Shown here one piece after another: positions 42,725-51,605 of a stretch of 64,000 nucleotides of DNA (the stretch's first letter is position 1; every line of letters begins with the position of its first letter). Under the pieces are notes generated by a model, which saw only the letters and a program-made list of their open reading frames with translations, made no database searches and was not told where the DNA came from. The translations under genes were made by a program, and so were the position numbers. Source of the DNA: Methanocella_A sp963769045 (GTDB lineage Archaea; Halobacteriota; Methanocellia; Methanocellales; Methanocellaceae). The DNA lies in assembly GCA_963769045.1 (NCBI GenBank), contig CAVYKK010000014.1, positions 62,001 through 126,000 of the forward strand, in the 5' to 3' direction.

Positions 42725-45238
42725 ATGAAGATGCAGTTTGATTCCGGTTTGGGAGAGCGTAGCAGCAGGATATTTGACAGCCTGCCCGAAGCCATCCTGT
42801 TTTTTAACCGGGCCGGAGAGCTCAAGTATGTTAACAATGCCGGACTGGCGCTGATCGGCCCGGATGCCCGCAACCGCCGTTTCTGCGAAATCGCAGACTG
42901 CGGCTCATCGGACTTTCGCGATCTGATCGATGGCATCAGGGGCGGGAAGGTCGCGGACCAGGTAGCGTTCGGCCTGAAGCCGGAAAAGGGCGGCGGACAT
43001 CTGTATATGAATGTAGTCCCGATCGACGGGGGAGCTATCTGTACGCTGACCGACAGGAAAGCCGGCGCCCCGGAGAGCGAAATGTATCGGGCAGTCTATT
43101 GCGGGGCTGCCGATGCTATCTTCCTCGTCGACCCGGCGGACCATCACATTATTTCGATGAACAGCGCTTCAGAGGAGCTTACCGGGTACCGCTCCGCGGA
43201 GCTGATGGGGCGGGAATACGAAGCCCTCGTGGCAGCGCCTGGCGGGAGAAGTATCAGGGGCGTCTTTGACAGGGCTACTGCGGACAGCGCAAAGACAGAG
43301 TATGTCGACCTTCGCCGGAAAGACGGCACCGTATTGCCCGTCGAGCTCAGCGCCCGGTGTATTACCTTTGACGACCGGCGGGTGATCGTCACTATGGTCA
43401 GGGACATTTACCGGCGTGGGCACCCGGGTGACGTGATATCCTATCGTGATAACGAGTTATCCGCACTGAACTACATCAGCTCGATGGCAGGGGGCAGACT
43501 GGACCTGCATGAAGTGCTGGAACGGGCCATCGGTCTTGTATGCAAGGCAAAAGACGTCCCTTCCGGATGCATTTTCCTCCTGGACCGCGACACCGGCCTG
43601 CTCATGCCTGAGGCATCGGTCGGGATGGACATGGAAACGCTGGATAAAAAAGGTAAAATCAGGGTCGGGGAATGTATCGAAGGCACGGTTGCCAGCTCGG
43701 GGGAGCCTGTCGTCGTCGAAGACCTGAAAAGCTGGCATGGCCCTGCATGTCACATGGCGTATGCAGGGCTTGCGAGGTCACTGGTATCAGTGCCGGTTTG
43801 CAGCCGGGGCGAGGTAGTCGGAGTCATGGACCTGGCCTCAGTGGAAAAGCGTTCGTTCACCCCAAGGGATACCAGCTTTCTCATGAGCGTCGGCGGCATC
43901 CTTGGCGTACTGGCGGAGAACGAGCGTTATGCCCGTCATATTAAAGCTCATGAGATCGAGGACGAAAAGCTCGCCATGGAGTTGCGCCGGCAGGCCGAGG
44001 AGATGCGGCGGAACTACGAGCTGCTGCGCCGGATCACCCAGAGTATCAACCTCGACGACACGCTGGACAGCATCGTCAAGAACGTGCCCGGCCTCCTCAG
44101 GCTCGACGGCTGTGTGATCTTCCGCCTCGAGGAGAGGGAGATCAGCGTGGTCAGGGCTACTGAGTCCATCCAGAAAATCCATGGCCCGCTGAAATTCAGC
44201 CTCGACAGGCTGGTGGCGACCCGCGAGGCGGTGGAAAAAAGGCGCACGATAGTGATCAACGATACGCTGTCCTACCCGAATATTGCGATGGATGTGGTCC
44301 AGAGGCTCAACATCCGCGCCATGATCATCCTGCCGCTGATAGCCCGGGGCAAGACGCTGGGCATCATGTGGCTCATTGACACGTCGGAGCCGCGAAAGTT
44401 CAGCGACCTCGACATCCAGAGATCCAATATGCTCTCAGACCAGGTGGCGGTGGCCATCGACAACGCGATGCTCTTCAAGCAGCTTTCCGAGGCGAACCTG
44501 CAGCTCGAGGACTCCTACGACCGGCTGAAAAACCTGGACACCATGAAGATGGAGTTCTTCACGCTGCTGTCCCACGAGCTGCGCACGCCGCTCACCACGA
44601 TCAAAGGGTACGCTGACCTGCTCCAGGACGGCGTGCTGGGCACCCTGAACGATGAACAGCGCGACAAGCTTTCCAGGATCAGTGCGGGCGTGGACCGCCT
44701 GACCAGGATAGTCGATAACCTGTCGGACCTCTCGAGCATCGCGTCAAAAAAATATATCGTGGATATCATACCCGTATCGCTGATCGACCTGATCAACGAG
44801 GTAGTCAAGGGCATGGCGTTCCTCGCAGAGAGCAAAGGCATCGACATAGCTACGGATGTCCCGCTGAACCTGCCCATCGTGTATGTAGACAGAGCGCGTA
44901 TCATGCAGGTGGTCCTGAACATCCTTAACAACGCCATCAAATACACGCCCTCCGGAGGGCATGTGACGATCAGGGCGAGCGACGAAGGCGATCACGTCCT
45001 CGTATCGGTGCATGACACGGGCATTGGCATTCCCCGCCGGGACCTTGAAAACATCTTTTCAGGCTTCTACCATTCCGGCTACAAGCTGTCCTACGAGTAC
45101 AAGGGAGCCGGCCTGGGACTGGCGCTTTCCCGCGGCATCGTCGAGAGCCACGGCGGCCGGATATGGGCGGAAAGCGAGGTCGGAAAGGGAAGCACTTTCT
45201 ACTTCACTCTGCCCAAGAACGCCCCGCTGAAGCAGTAG
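42725..45238 (+). CDS. Multidomain sensor histidine kinase (PAS-PAS-GAF-GAF-HisKA-HATPase)
   Basis: The 837-residue protein lacks transmembrane segments, so it should sense intracellular signals. Two PAS-like regions (about 10-110 and 120-230), two GAF domains (about 265-400 and 430-585), a dimerisation domain with the phosphorylatable histidine in SHELRTP near 615, and a HATPase with N-box LNILNNAIKYTP near 735, HDTGIGIP and GAGLGLALSRG are visible. No response-regulator gene is adjacent, so it is an orphan whose partner is elsewhere. Confidence 0.93.
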   Translation: MKMQFDSGLGERSSRIFDSLPEAILFFNRAGELKYVNNAGLALIGPDARNRRFCEIADCGSSDFRDLIDGIRGGKVADQVAFGLKPEKGGGHLYMNVVPIDGGAICTLTDRKAGAPESEMYRAVYCGAADAIFLVDPADHHIISMNSASEELTGYRSAELMGREYEALVAAPGGRSIRGVFDRATADSAKTEYVDLRRKDGTVLPVELSARCITFDDRRVIVTMVRDIYRRGHPGDVISYRDNELSALNYISSMAGGRLDLHEVLERAIGLVCKAKDVPSGCIFLLDRDTGLLMPEASVGMDMETLDKKGKIRVGECIEGTVASSGEPVVVEDLKSWHGPACHMAYAGLARSLVSVPVCSRGEVVGVMDLASVEKRSFTPRDTSFLMSVGGILGVLAENERYARHIKAHEIEDEKLAMELRRQAEEMRRNYELLRRITQSINLDDTLDSIVKNVPGLLRLDGCVIFRLEEREISVVRATESIQKIHGPLKFSLDRLVATREAVEKRRTIVINDTLSYPNIAMDVVQRLNIRAMIILPLIARGKTLGIMWLIDTSEPRKFSDLDIQRSNMLSDQVAVAIDNAMLFKQLSEANLQLEDSYDRLKNLDTMKMEFFTLLSHELRTPLTTIKGYADLLQDGVLGTLNDEQRDKLSRISAGVDRLTRIVDNLSDLSSIASKKYIVDIIPVSLIDLINEVVKGMAFLAESKGIDIATDVPLNLPIVYVDRARIMQVVLNILNNAIKYTPSGGHVTIRASDEGDHVLVSVHDTGIGIPRRDLENIFSGFYHSGYKLSYEYKGAGLGLALSRGIVESHGGRIWAESEVGKGSTFYFTLPKNAPLKQ

Positions 45239-45301
45239 CGGAGAAAATCGGGGCATAATCCTGTACTTAACTATAATATTAGCCGGAGCAAATCTTCTGT
45301 G

Positions 45302-46006
45302 ATGGCAGAGCACTGCATGGTTTTTATCACCCGCTACCGGGCGGCCCTGTTCGACATGGACGGAGTCGTCACGGATACCATGCCCATTCACCTGAAAGCC
45401 TGGCAGGAAGCATTCAAGCCCTATGGTGTCGAGGTGGAAAAGATGGACGTATACCTCCGGGAAGGCATGCAATCGAGGGCCATGGCCGGGGAGATTGCAA
45501 GGGAGAAAGGCCGGGAGCCCGACGACGAGGACCTGAAAAAGATAGTCGAGGAAAAGGGCCGGATTTTCGACCGGGAGGCAAGTGTCCATGCCAGGGCTTA
45601 CGATGGCGCCGCGGAGACTCTTAAAATGCTGCGCAACAACGGCCTGAAGACGGCACTGGTCACGGGCAGCCGTTCCGAATCGGCACGAAAGGTCCTGAAA
45701 GCGGCGGGCGTCGAAGGACTGTTCGATATCATGGTGACCGGCGACGACACGGAAAAAGGGAAGCCGGACCCGGAGCCATACCTGAAGGCCATCGAGAAGG
45801 CAGGAGTGAACCGGCTGGACTGTATCGTCGTCGAGAACGCGCCGCTCGGCATTAAATCCGCGAAGGCCGCAGGCGTTGACTACGTTATCGCGGTGGCTAC
45901 CTCGCTGGGGAGCGACTACCTGAAGGAAGCGGACGACGTCATAGGCTCCGTCGCGGAACTCCAGCAGTGCCTGGCCCAGCGCTTTGCGGCACGGCCCGTC
46001 GTTTAA
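45302..46006 (+). CDS. HAD-family phosphatase, beta-phosphoglucomutase-like
   Basis: The catalytic motif is FDMDGVVTDT (nucleophile Asp and acid/base Asp), with the cap helix, motif II LVTGSRS, motif III lysine in GKPDPEPYLKAIEKAG and motif IV ENAPLGIKSAKAAG. Members hydrolyse or isomerise sugar phosphates. ATG at 45302 is chosen although GTG at 45299 is next to it. The product is 234 residues. The 3' end touches a periodic hairpin. Confidence 0.87.
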   Translation: MAEHCMVFITRYRAALFDMDGVVTDTMPIHLKAWQEAFKPYGVEVEKMDVYLREGMQSRAMAGEIAREKGREPDDEDLKKIVEEKGRIFDREASVHARAYDGAAETLKMLRNNGLKTALVTGSRSESARKVLKAAGVEGLFDIMVTGDDTEKGKPDPEPYLKAIEKAGVNRLDCIVVENAPLGIKSAKAAGVDYVIAVATSLGSDYLKEADDVIGSVAELQQCLAQRFAARPVV

Positions 46007-46249
46007 GGTCTCAGGTTTCGAGAGCGTTGTTTGAGGTCTCAGAGGTTTCGAGAGGACACAGAGCTCAGCACAGAGGTCACAGAGGCCACAGAGGACGACA
46101 CAGAGGTTGGTTTAATGAAAAGGCTTCCTATTATAGCCATCTTCTAAAAATGTCCTCTGTGTCGTCCTCTGTGACCTTTGTGACCTCTGTGCTGAGCTCT
46201 GTGACCTCACGGAACCTCTGCGACCTCTTGAAACCTCGGGGACCTCAAA
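46006..46249. repeat. Longest periodic hairpin, with CACAGAGGTC-type arms
   Basis: The left arm includes CACAGAGCTCAGCACAGAGG and CACAGAGGCCACAGAGGACG; the right arm has the inverse CCTCTGTGTCGTCCTCTGTG, GACCTCTGTGCTGAGCTCTG and outer CTCGGGGACCTC. The stem extends outward into AGGTCTCAGGTTTCGAGAG. The loop GGCTTCCTATTATAGCCATC matches the loop style of the 24.8- and 50.4-kb elements. It touches the ends of both flanking genes. Confidence 0.85.
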
Positions 46250-47882
46250 ACTGGAGATACCGGAGTTCTGGAAACCTGGCTGTGTAGACATCGGAAAACT
46301 TCCTGGCCTCGGACCTGTGCCCGATCGCGGCAAGCGTATGGCAGATGTGCCAGTATGCGAACCTGATGCCCGCCCAGTAGCCCATGCGTTCCGAGTATGC
46401 CATGCAGGAGTTCAAGAGCTGGAGGGCTTTAGCATGATCACCGGCCTTCGCGTAGGCGGTGCCCAGGTTGCCCATCTGGTTTGCGATAGCCTTTCCGTCT
46501 TTCGAGCTTACGGCGAGCTTGAGTGCATTCTCGAAACGCTCTATGGCTTTAATATGATCCCCGAGGGCACGGGAGATTGCGCCGATATAGCTATGCGCAG
46601 ACAGCTGACACTTCCGGGCCAGCTGGCTATTGAGACTCCACGCGTGCTTTTCCATCTGCAGGAACTCCTCTTCAGCCCGGCGCACGTCGCCGAGGTGCAT
46701 GGCGCATGAGCCAATGTTGTTGTGTATGGTGACCAGGTCGAGCGGGTCAGTCACGCTGGTGCCGGCCGACTCAAAGCACTTAATTGCGTTGGCGTACTCC
46801 CGGTTCTCGAAGAAAACGATGCCGCGATAGAACGCTATCAGGGCCCGCAGCCTCATCCGGCCAGCCGGGATGAGAGAAGAAGCGTCGTTCAGCAGGCCGA
46901 TGGCCCGATCATAATCGCCCTGCCGTATCGCAATGCATCCTTGCAGTATGGAGACATAGGCCATCATGTTCTTATCAGAGGTCACCTGCAATGCCCGGGC
47001 TGCATATTTTGAGGCCAGGCGGAAATGTCCCGTGAGCATGTGGTTTAGTGCGAGAATGACATTATAATGGTACTGTAGGGCGCTGCTGGCGTTTGAAGGC
47101 CGGACCGACGTCAGATAGGAAGCGACCTTCTCCGAAGGCCTGATGTTGAACAGCAGCAGGCCCAGGGAAGCCTTCATGTCGTCCATGGCCGGGTCCGGCG
47201 GGATACCGGAGGATTGCAGGTCTCTCACGACGCCGAACAGCCATACGATTTCCTGGTATTTCTTCTCCTTGCTCAGGAACCGCAGGTAGCCCGGAGCGCT
47301 GGCCATCTTCTCGATAAGCTCTGCCATGTGATCGGCGTCAGAAGCTGTTATTGCCCCCCGGACCTGGAAATGCTGCACAAGGCTGATCATGTAGCCGGAC
47401 AGCTCTTCCGGCACCTGCATCTTCGACAGCTCGTCGAGATCAAGCTCACCGAACTCCCGGCAGGGTACGTCCATCAGCTGCGGCACTGCGGCCTGCACAA
47501 GTGCGCTGTTGAGCTCGGAGATGAATCGCTTGAAATGGCGGTCGAACTCTTTGTACGTGATATCACTGTCTGGCGACTGGCCCCGAAACGTTTCGAATAT
47601 CGCCTGGCACAGCGAGGCTTTCTCCGATGTTCCGGCCTGTTGGCCTCGCAGGTCGTAGCGGTCTATCGATGACGCCAGTGCCGACAGGCCGTCCTTATCG
47701 AGGATATCGCCAAAGCCCGAGGCCATCGATTGCCGCATGAGCGATAGCAATATGTCATCGCTCAAGCCGGAAATATCCATGGATTCTCCCGCCCCGGCTA
47801 GTGAGTAAACGTCCAGAAGCAGCTCTATCAGATGCCCGGGTAACACTCCCGTCACCCAATAATATCTATTGACGTCCGCCAT
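46245..47882 (-). CDS. Tetratricopeptide repeat protein
   Basis: The 545-residue protein has an N-terminal 240 residues without recognised domain and about eight TPR units from about residue 270 (LALNHMLTGHFRLASKYAARAL, AYAKAGDHAKALQLLNSCMAY). No membrane segment or signal sequence is seen. It probably scaffolds other proteins. Its 3' end overlaps the periodic hairpin by five bases. It is separated from aroC by 33 bases and may be transcribed from that operon's end. Confidence 0.82.
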   Translation of the reverse strand: MADVNRYYWVTGVLPGHLIELLLDVYSLAGAGESMDISGLSDDILLSLMRQSMASGFGDILDKDGLSALASSIDRYDLRGQQAGTSEKASLCQAIFETFRGQSPDSDITYKEFDRHFKRFISELNSALVQAAVPQLMDVPCREFGELDLDELSKMQVPEELSGYMISLVQHFQVRGAITASDADHMAELIEKMASAPGYLRFLSKEKKYQEIVWLFGVVRDLQSSGIPPDPAMDDMKASLGLLLFNIRPSEKVASYLTSVRPSNASSALQYHYNVILALNHMLTGHFRLASKYAARALQVTSDKNMMAYVSILQGCIAIRQGDYDRAIGLLNDASSLIPAGRMRLRALIAFYRGIVFFENREYANAIKCFESAGTSVTDPLDLVTIHNNIGSCAMHLGDVRRAEEEFLQMEKHAWSLNSQLARKCQLSAHSYIGAISRALGDHIKAIERFENALKLAVSSKDGKAIANQMGNLGTAYAKAGDHAKALQLLNSCMAYSERMGYWAGIRFAYWHICHTLAAIGHRSEARKFSDVYTARFPELRYLQF

Positions 47883-47915
47883 TTTGTAGGTACGTCACGT
47901 TTTTCAGCGAACGTA

Positions 47916-49007
47916 TTATGAAAGAATACGATCGGGGCAAATCCTGCCAGACAGGATCATGTGATCGACAATGACCAGCGCGACCATCGCCTCCGCGACC
48001 GGCACGACCCTCGGCACGATGGACGGGTCATGGCGGCCGACGATGACAATGTCTGCGGTTTCCATCTTTGCCATGTCCACCGTATGTTGCTGCCGGGAGA
48101 TAGAAGGCGTCGGCTTTATCGCGATACGGCAGACCACGGGCATGCCCGAGCTGATGCCGCCGAGGATGCCGCCGCTGTTGTTCGTCCTCGTCCGGATGTC
48201 GCCTTTGTCCAGCGTAAACTCGTCATTCATCTCGCTTCCCTTCATGCGGGCAGCCCGGAAGCCCGCGCCGATCTCCACGCCCTTCACGCTGCCAATGCCC
48301 ATGAGCGCACCGGCGAGGTCTGCGTCCAGCTTGCCGAAGACGGGCGAGCCCAGGCCGGCAGGGATGCCGATGGCGATGACTTCCACCGTCCCGCCGATGC
48401 TGTCGCCATTCTCTCTGGCCTGCCTGATTGCCTGGCTCATCGCATCCACGGCAGACATGTCAGCGCAGCGCACCGGATTTTTATAGGTGTTGTTGACGAT
48501 GTCATCCAGGCCGGACTCTTTTGCCGTAACCTCTCCGATAGACGTTGCATGGGCATAGACGTGTATGCCTTTCATCGCAAGCAGCTTTTTCGCGATGGCG
48601 CCTGCGGCGACGCGGGCAAGAGTCTCCCGGCCCGAGGAGCGGCCTCCGCCGCGGTAGTCCCGGTACCCGTATTTCGCCTGGTAGCTATAGTCGGCGTGGC
48701 CCGGGCGGGGCGTGTTTTTGATCGCCGCATAGGCGGAAGAGTCAGCGTCCTTGTTCCGGACGAGCATGGCGATCGGCATGCCGGTAGTCTTCCCCTCGAA
48801 TACCCCTGAGAGAATTTCTACGCGGTCCGATTCGGCCCGCTGCGTGGCGAGATCGCTCTGGCCGGGCCTCCGCCGGTCGAGCTCATGCTGTATGTCAGCC
48901 TCGCCGATGTCAAGGCCTGCCGGGCACCCGTCGACGACCGCGCCGAGGCCCGGCCCGTGACTTTCGCCGAACGTCGTGACCCTGAAAGCACGGCCGAAGG
49001 TGTTCAT
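47916..49007 (-). CDS. aroC: Chorismate synthase
   Basis: AroC converts EPSP to chorismate using reduced FMN, the last shikimate-pathway step. The start MNTFGRAFRVTTFGESHGPG, the block GGGRSSGRETLARVAAGAIA and GGISSGMPVVCRIAIKPTPS are diagnostic. Length 363 residues is standard. It overlaps aroA by four bases (ATGA), so translation is coupled and the two last enzymes of the pathway are co-expressed. Confidence 0.97.
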   Translation of the reverse strand: MNTFGRAFRVTTFGESHGPGLGAVVDGCPAGLDIGEADIQHELDRRRPGQSDLATQRAESDRVEILSGVFEGKTTGMPIAMLVRNKDADSSAYAAIKNTPRPGHADYSYQAKYGYRDYRGGGRSSGRETLARVAAGAIAKKLLAMKGIHVYAHATSIGEVTAKESGLDDIVNNTYKNPVRCADMSAVDAMSQAIRQARENGDSIGGTVEVIAIGIPAGLGSPVFGKLDADLAGALMGIGSVKGVEIGAGFRAARMKGSEMNDEFTLDKGDIRTRTNNSGGILGGISSGMPVVCRIAIKPTPSISRQQHTVDMAKMETADIVIVGRHDPSIVPRVVPVAEAMVALVIVDHMILSGRICPDRILS

Positions 49008-50272
49008 GTGATCACCTTTGCGCCGAGCTTCTTGAGGTCATCGAAGAAGCCCGGGTAGGAAATGACCACCGATTCCGCCGTGCTGATCGATGTCGTCCCC
49101 TCGGCGACCAGGCCGGCGATGGCCAGCGACATGACGATGCGGTGGTCGTCGTAGCCTTCGACCTCTGTGCCTTTCAGCTTGCTCCCCTTGATCGTGAGGC
49201 CGTCCTGCCGCTCTTCGATGTCGGCGCCCATTTTCCTGAGCTCCGTCGTGATCGCGTGCAGGCGGTCCGTCTCCTTGTAGCGGACGTGCTCGGCGTTCTC
49301 GATGTTCGTGGTGCCGGACGCGCATGCGCCGAGCACCGCCAGCGTGGGCACGAGATCGGGCGTGGCCCCGGCATCGATGTCTATTCCCTTGAGGTTTCCG
49401 CCGTCCACCGTGACCGAGCCGTGCTCCGTGTCCCAGTAGACGTTGGCGCCCATGTCAAGCAGGTATTCGAGAATAGCGGCATCGCCCTGCTTCGACTCGA
49501 ACAGGTTGGTGACGGTCACCTTGGACTTCGTCATTGCGGCGGCAGCCAGAGGATAAGCGGCCGAGGAAAAGTCGCCCGGGACCCGATAGGATTTCAGGTC
49601 GTAGTCCTGGCCGCAAGGGATAAAGTACTCGCGATAGTTGCTGTCGATGCGGCACCCGGCCGCGGAGAGCATCTCAATGGTCACGTCGACATAAGGCTTC
49701 GACTTCAACTCGCCCTCGATGTCGAGCACGGTATCGTGTTTCGCGAACGGGCAGGAGATGAGCAGGGATGAGATGAACTGGGAACTTACGTCACCCCGGA
49801 TCTTGATCGAGCCGCCCTCCATGGGCCCGTGCACTATGAGCGGAGCCGTGCCTGTGCCGCGGGTGGAGTAGCATACCGCGCCCAGGTCGTTCAAAGCCTT
49901 GATCAGCGGGCCGTTAGGTCTCCGCCGCAGGGAACTGTCGCCGGTGAAGACGGTCGCACCGTCCGTCAGCGCAGCCACCGAGGCACACAACCGCAGCGTC
50001 GTGCCGCTGTTCTTCGCGTCGATTACGTTGTCGGGCACCTTCGGCTTGCCAATGATGCCCGCGATCTCGATAGTATCGCCTTCGACCCTTACCTCGGCGC
50101 CGAACGCCCGGCAGGCGTCCACGGTCGCCAGCGTATCGGCGGACAGTAGCGGCTTCGTGATCTTAGCGTAATGGCCCAGGCTGCCGATCACGATAGCCCT
50201 GTGCGTGTAACTCTTGGACGGCGGGGCCTCCACGGTCCCCCATACGTCGGATTTGCTGACCTTGGCGTTCAT
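49004..50272 (-). CDS. aroA: 3-phosphoshikimate 1-carboxyvinyltransferase (EPSP synthase)
   Basis: AroA transfers enolpyruvyl from PEP to shikimate-3-phosphate. PPSKSYTHRAIVIGSL at the N-terminus binds substrates, NSGTTLRLCASVAAL is conserved, and DDHRIVMSLAIAGLVA lies near the C-terminus. The length of 422 residues is normal. It is the first gene of an aroA-aroC unit. A periodic hairpin lies just upstream in the 50273-50593 gap. Confidence 0.97.
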   Translation of the reverse strand: MNAKVSKSDVWGTVEAPPSKSYTHRAIVIGSLGHYAKITKPLLSADTLATVDACRAFGAEVRVEGDTIEIAGIIGKPKVPDNVIDAKNSGTTLRLCASVAALTDGATVFTGDSSLRRRPNGPLIKALNDLGAVCYSTRGTGTAPLIVHGPMEGGSIKIRGDVSSQFISSLLISCPFAKHDTVLDIEGELKSKPYVDVTIEMLSAAGCRIDSNYREYFIPCGQDYDLKSYRVPGDFSSAAYPLAAAAMTKSKVTVTNLFESKQGDAAILEYLLDMGANVYWDTEHGSVTVDGGNLKGIDIDAGATPDLVPTLAVLGACASGTTNIENAEHVRYKETDRLHAITTELRKMGADIEERQDGLTIKGSKLKGTEVEGYDDHRIVMSLAIAGLVAEGTTSISTAESVVISYPGFFDDLKKLGAKVIT

Positions 50273-50361
50273 CGAGGACTAATATGAGTTTCTGTGATAT
50301 AAAAGTGACACCGGCAGGACGGATCAGGAGTACCCATATATGAAATGTTGTACAGGCTGGT

Positions 50362-50493
50362 GACCCTTTCGACACGAAGGCCACAAAGGCCACAAAGGCC
50401 ACGAGGTACATTTAATAAAAGGGCAATGGTAGCATTTCCTGTAAGGGACTTCGTGTACATCGTGGCCATTGTGGCCTTCGTGTCGAAAGGGTC
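50362..50493. repeat. Periodic hairpin between divergent aroA and the DUF998 gene
   Basis: GACCCTTTCGACACGAAGGC plus two CACAAAGGC units and CACGAGGTAC pair with GTACATCGTGGCCATTGTGG plus CCTTCGTGTCGAAAGGGTC. The outermost arm is identical in part to the 3757 arm of the 3.6-kb element, and the loop contains ATTTAATAAAAGGGCAATGG. It lies in a promoter region rather than after genes. Confidence 0.85.
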
Positions 50494-50593
50494 GAGCGTG
50501 CGTACAAAAAGTTCCATGGGTAAGATATTAATCTGCTATCGGCGGGCAAGCTTAATATGAAACAGCGACGTGTCATAGGGTGGAAGTGGACTG

Positions 50594-51205
50594 ATGGAGC
50601 TCAACCCGCTGAAGGTACCGATCAGCTGCCTGGCCGCCCCGGCGGGAATCATTATCTTCTGCGCGTTCCTCGCCCTCTCTGTTGCACGCTTTCCGTCCGG
50701 GTTCTCGCCGCTCGACTACTGGATCAGCGACCTGGGCAATACCAACCTGAATCCGGAAGGTGCCGCGATCTTCAACACCGGCTGCATGATCGCTGGGATC
50801 CCGTTTATCGCGTTCTACGTCGGGCTATTCAAATGGTACGGCCCGGATACCTGGCGAAACCTGATGGTCGGAGGGGCGCAGGCGGCCGGAGTGACGTCCG
50901 GGTTTGCGCTGATCATGGTCGGCTACTACCCGGAAATATTCTCCGCGGAGCACAGCCTGTGGGCCGGTGCCTTTTTTGTCTCGACCTTCCTTGCATTGCT
51001 GCTGGCGAACGCGGCGCTCCTGACGCACCTGAGGTACAGCAAATGGACCGGACTGATCGGCCTGGTCGCGGTGGCCGTCATGGCCGTGTTCCTCGCGGGG
51101 CAGGCCGCGTCTGTCGGTTTTCCCGTTTTCGAGTGGATTGCGGTGGCCCTGGGCCTGTGCTGGATGGCCGCGGTGGCCATAAACACGTACGTCAGCTATA
51201 TCTGA
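50594..51205 (+). CDS. DUF998 membrane protein
   Basis: The 203-residue protein has six hydrophobic segments and the DUF998 hallmark near the N-terminus: FSPLDYWISDLGNTNLNPEG, with the conserved SDLGN. The family is widespread in archaea with no assigned function. A short ribosome-binding region GTGGAAGTGG precedes ATG. An alternative downstream gene order is not linked to it. Confidence 0.87.
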   Translation: MELNPLKVPISCLAAPAGIIIFCAFLALSVARFPSGFSPLDYWISDLGNTNLNPEGAAIFNTGCMIAGIPFIAFYVGLFKWYGPDTWRNLMVGGAQAAGVTSGFALIMVGYYPEIFSAEHSLWAGAFFVSTFLALLLANAALLTHLRYSKWTGLIGLVAVAVMAVFLAGQAASVGFPVFEWIAVALGLCWMAAVAINTYVSYI

Positions 51206-51305
51206 GACGGCATGGCCGTCCGGATAAAGTCTTAATAGTAGTAGCGGGTAAAATAGGACATTAAGGCTGGCACGTGCTAGCACACATACAGACCATGGTG
51301 GATTT

Positions 51306-51605
51306 ATGCTGATCAACAAACTCGAGCTGGAGATGGATATGCTGCAGAGGCACCTGCTCATCCTGAAATACGTGATCGCACAGGAGCCCATCGGCATCAT
51401 GAAGCTCTCCGAGGAGACCGGTCTCCCCAAGCATAAAGTGAGGTACTCTTTACGGGTGCTGGAACATGAAGGGCTGATCGGGCCATCGATGCACGGCGCG
51501 GTCACCACGGAAAAGACGAGAAAGTTCGTCGACACGCTGGACGAGAGGATATCCAGCCTCGACAATAAGTTCGGGGACGTGAAGAAGCTCGGCAGTGAAA
51601 TCTGA
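51306..51605 (+). CDS. Archaeal winged-helix transcriptional regulator
   Basis: The 99-residue protein has a winged-helix DNA-binding domain: LLILKYVIAQEPIGIMKLSE then TGLPKHKVRYSLRVLEHEGL. A short C-terminal helix (LDERISSLDNKFGDVKKLG) may dimerise. It overlaps the downstream flavoprotein gene in TGATG, which suggests a redox-linked regulator/enzyme unit, but neither signal nor target is known. Confidence 0.8.
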   Translation: MLINKLELEMDMLQRHLLILKYVIAQEPIGIMKLSEETGLPKHKVRYSLRVLEHEGLIGPSMHGAVTTEKTRKFVDTLDERISSLDNKFGDVKKLGSEI

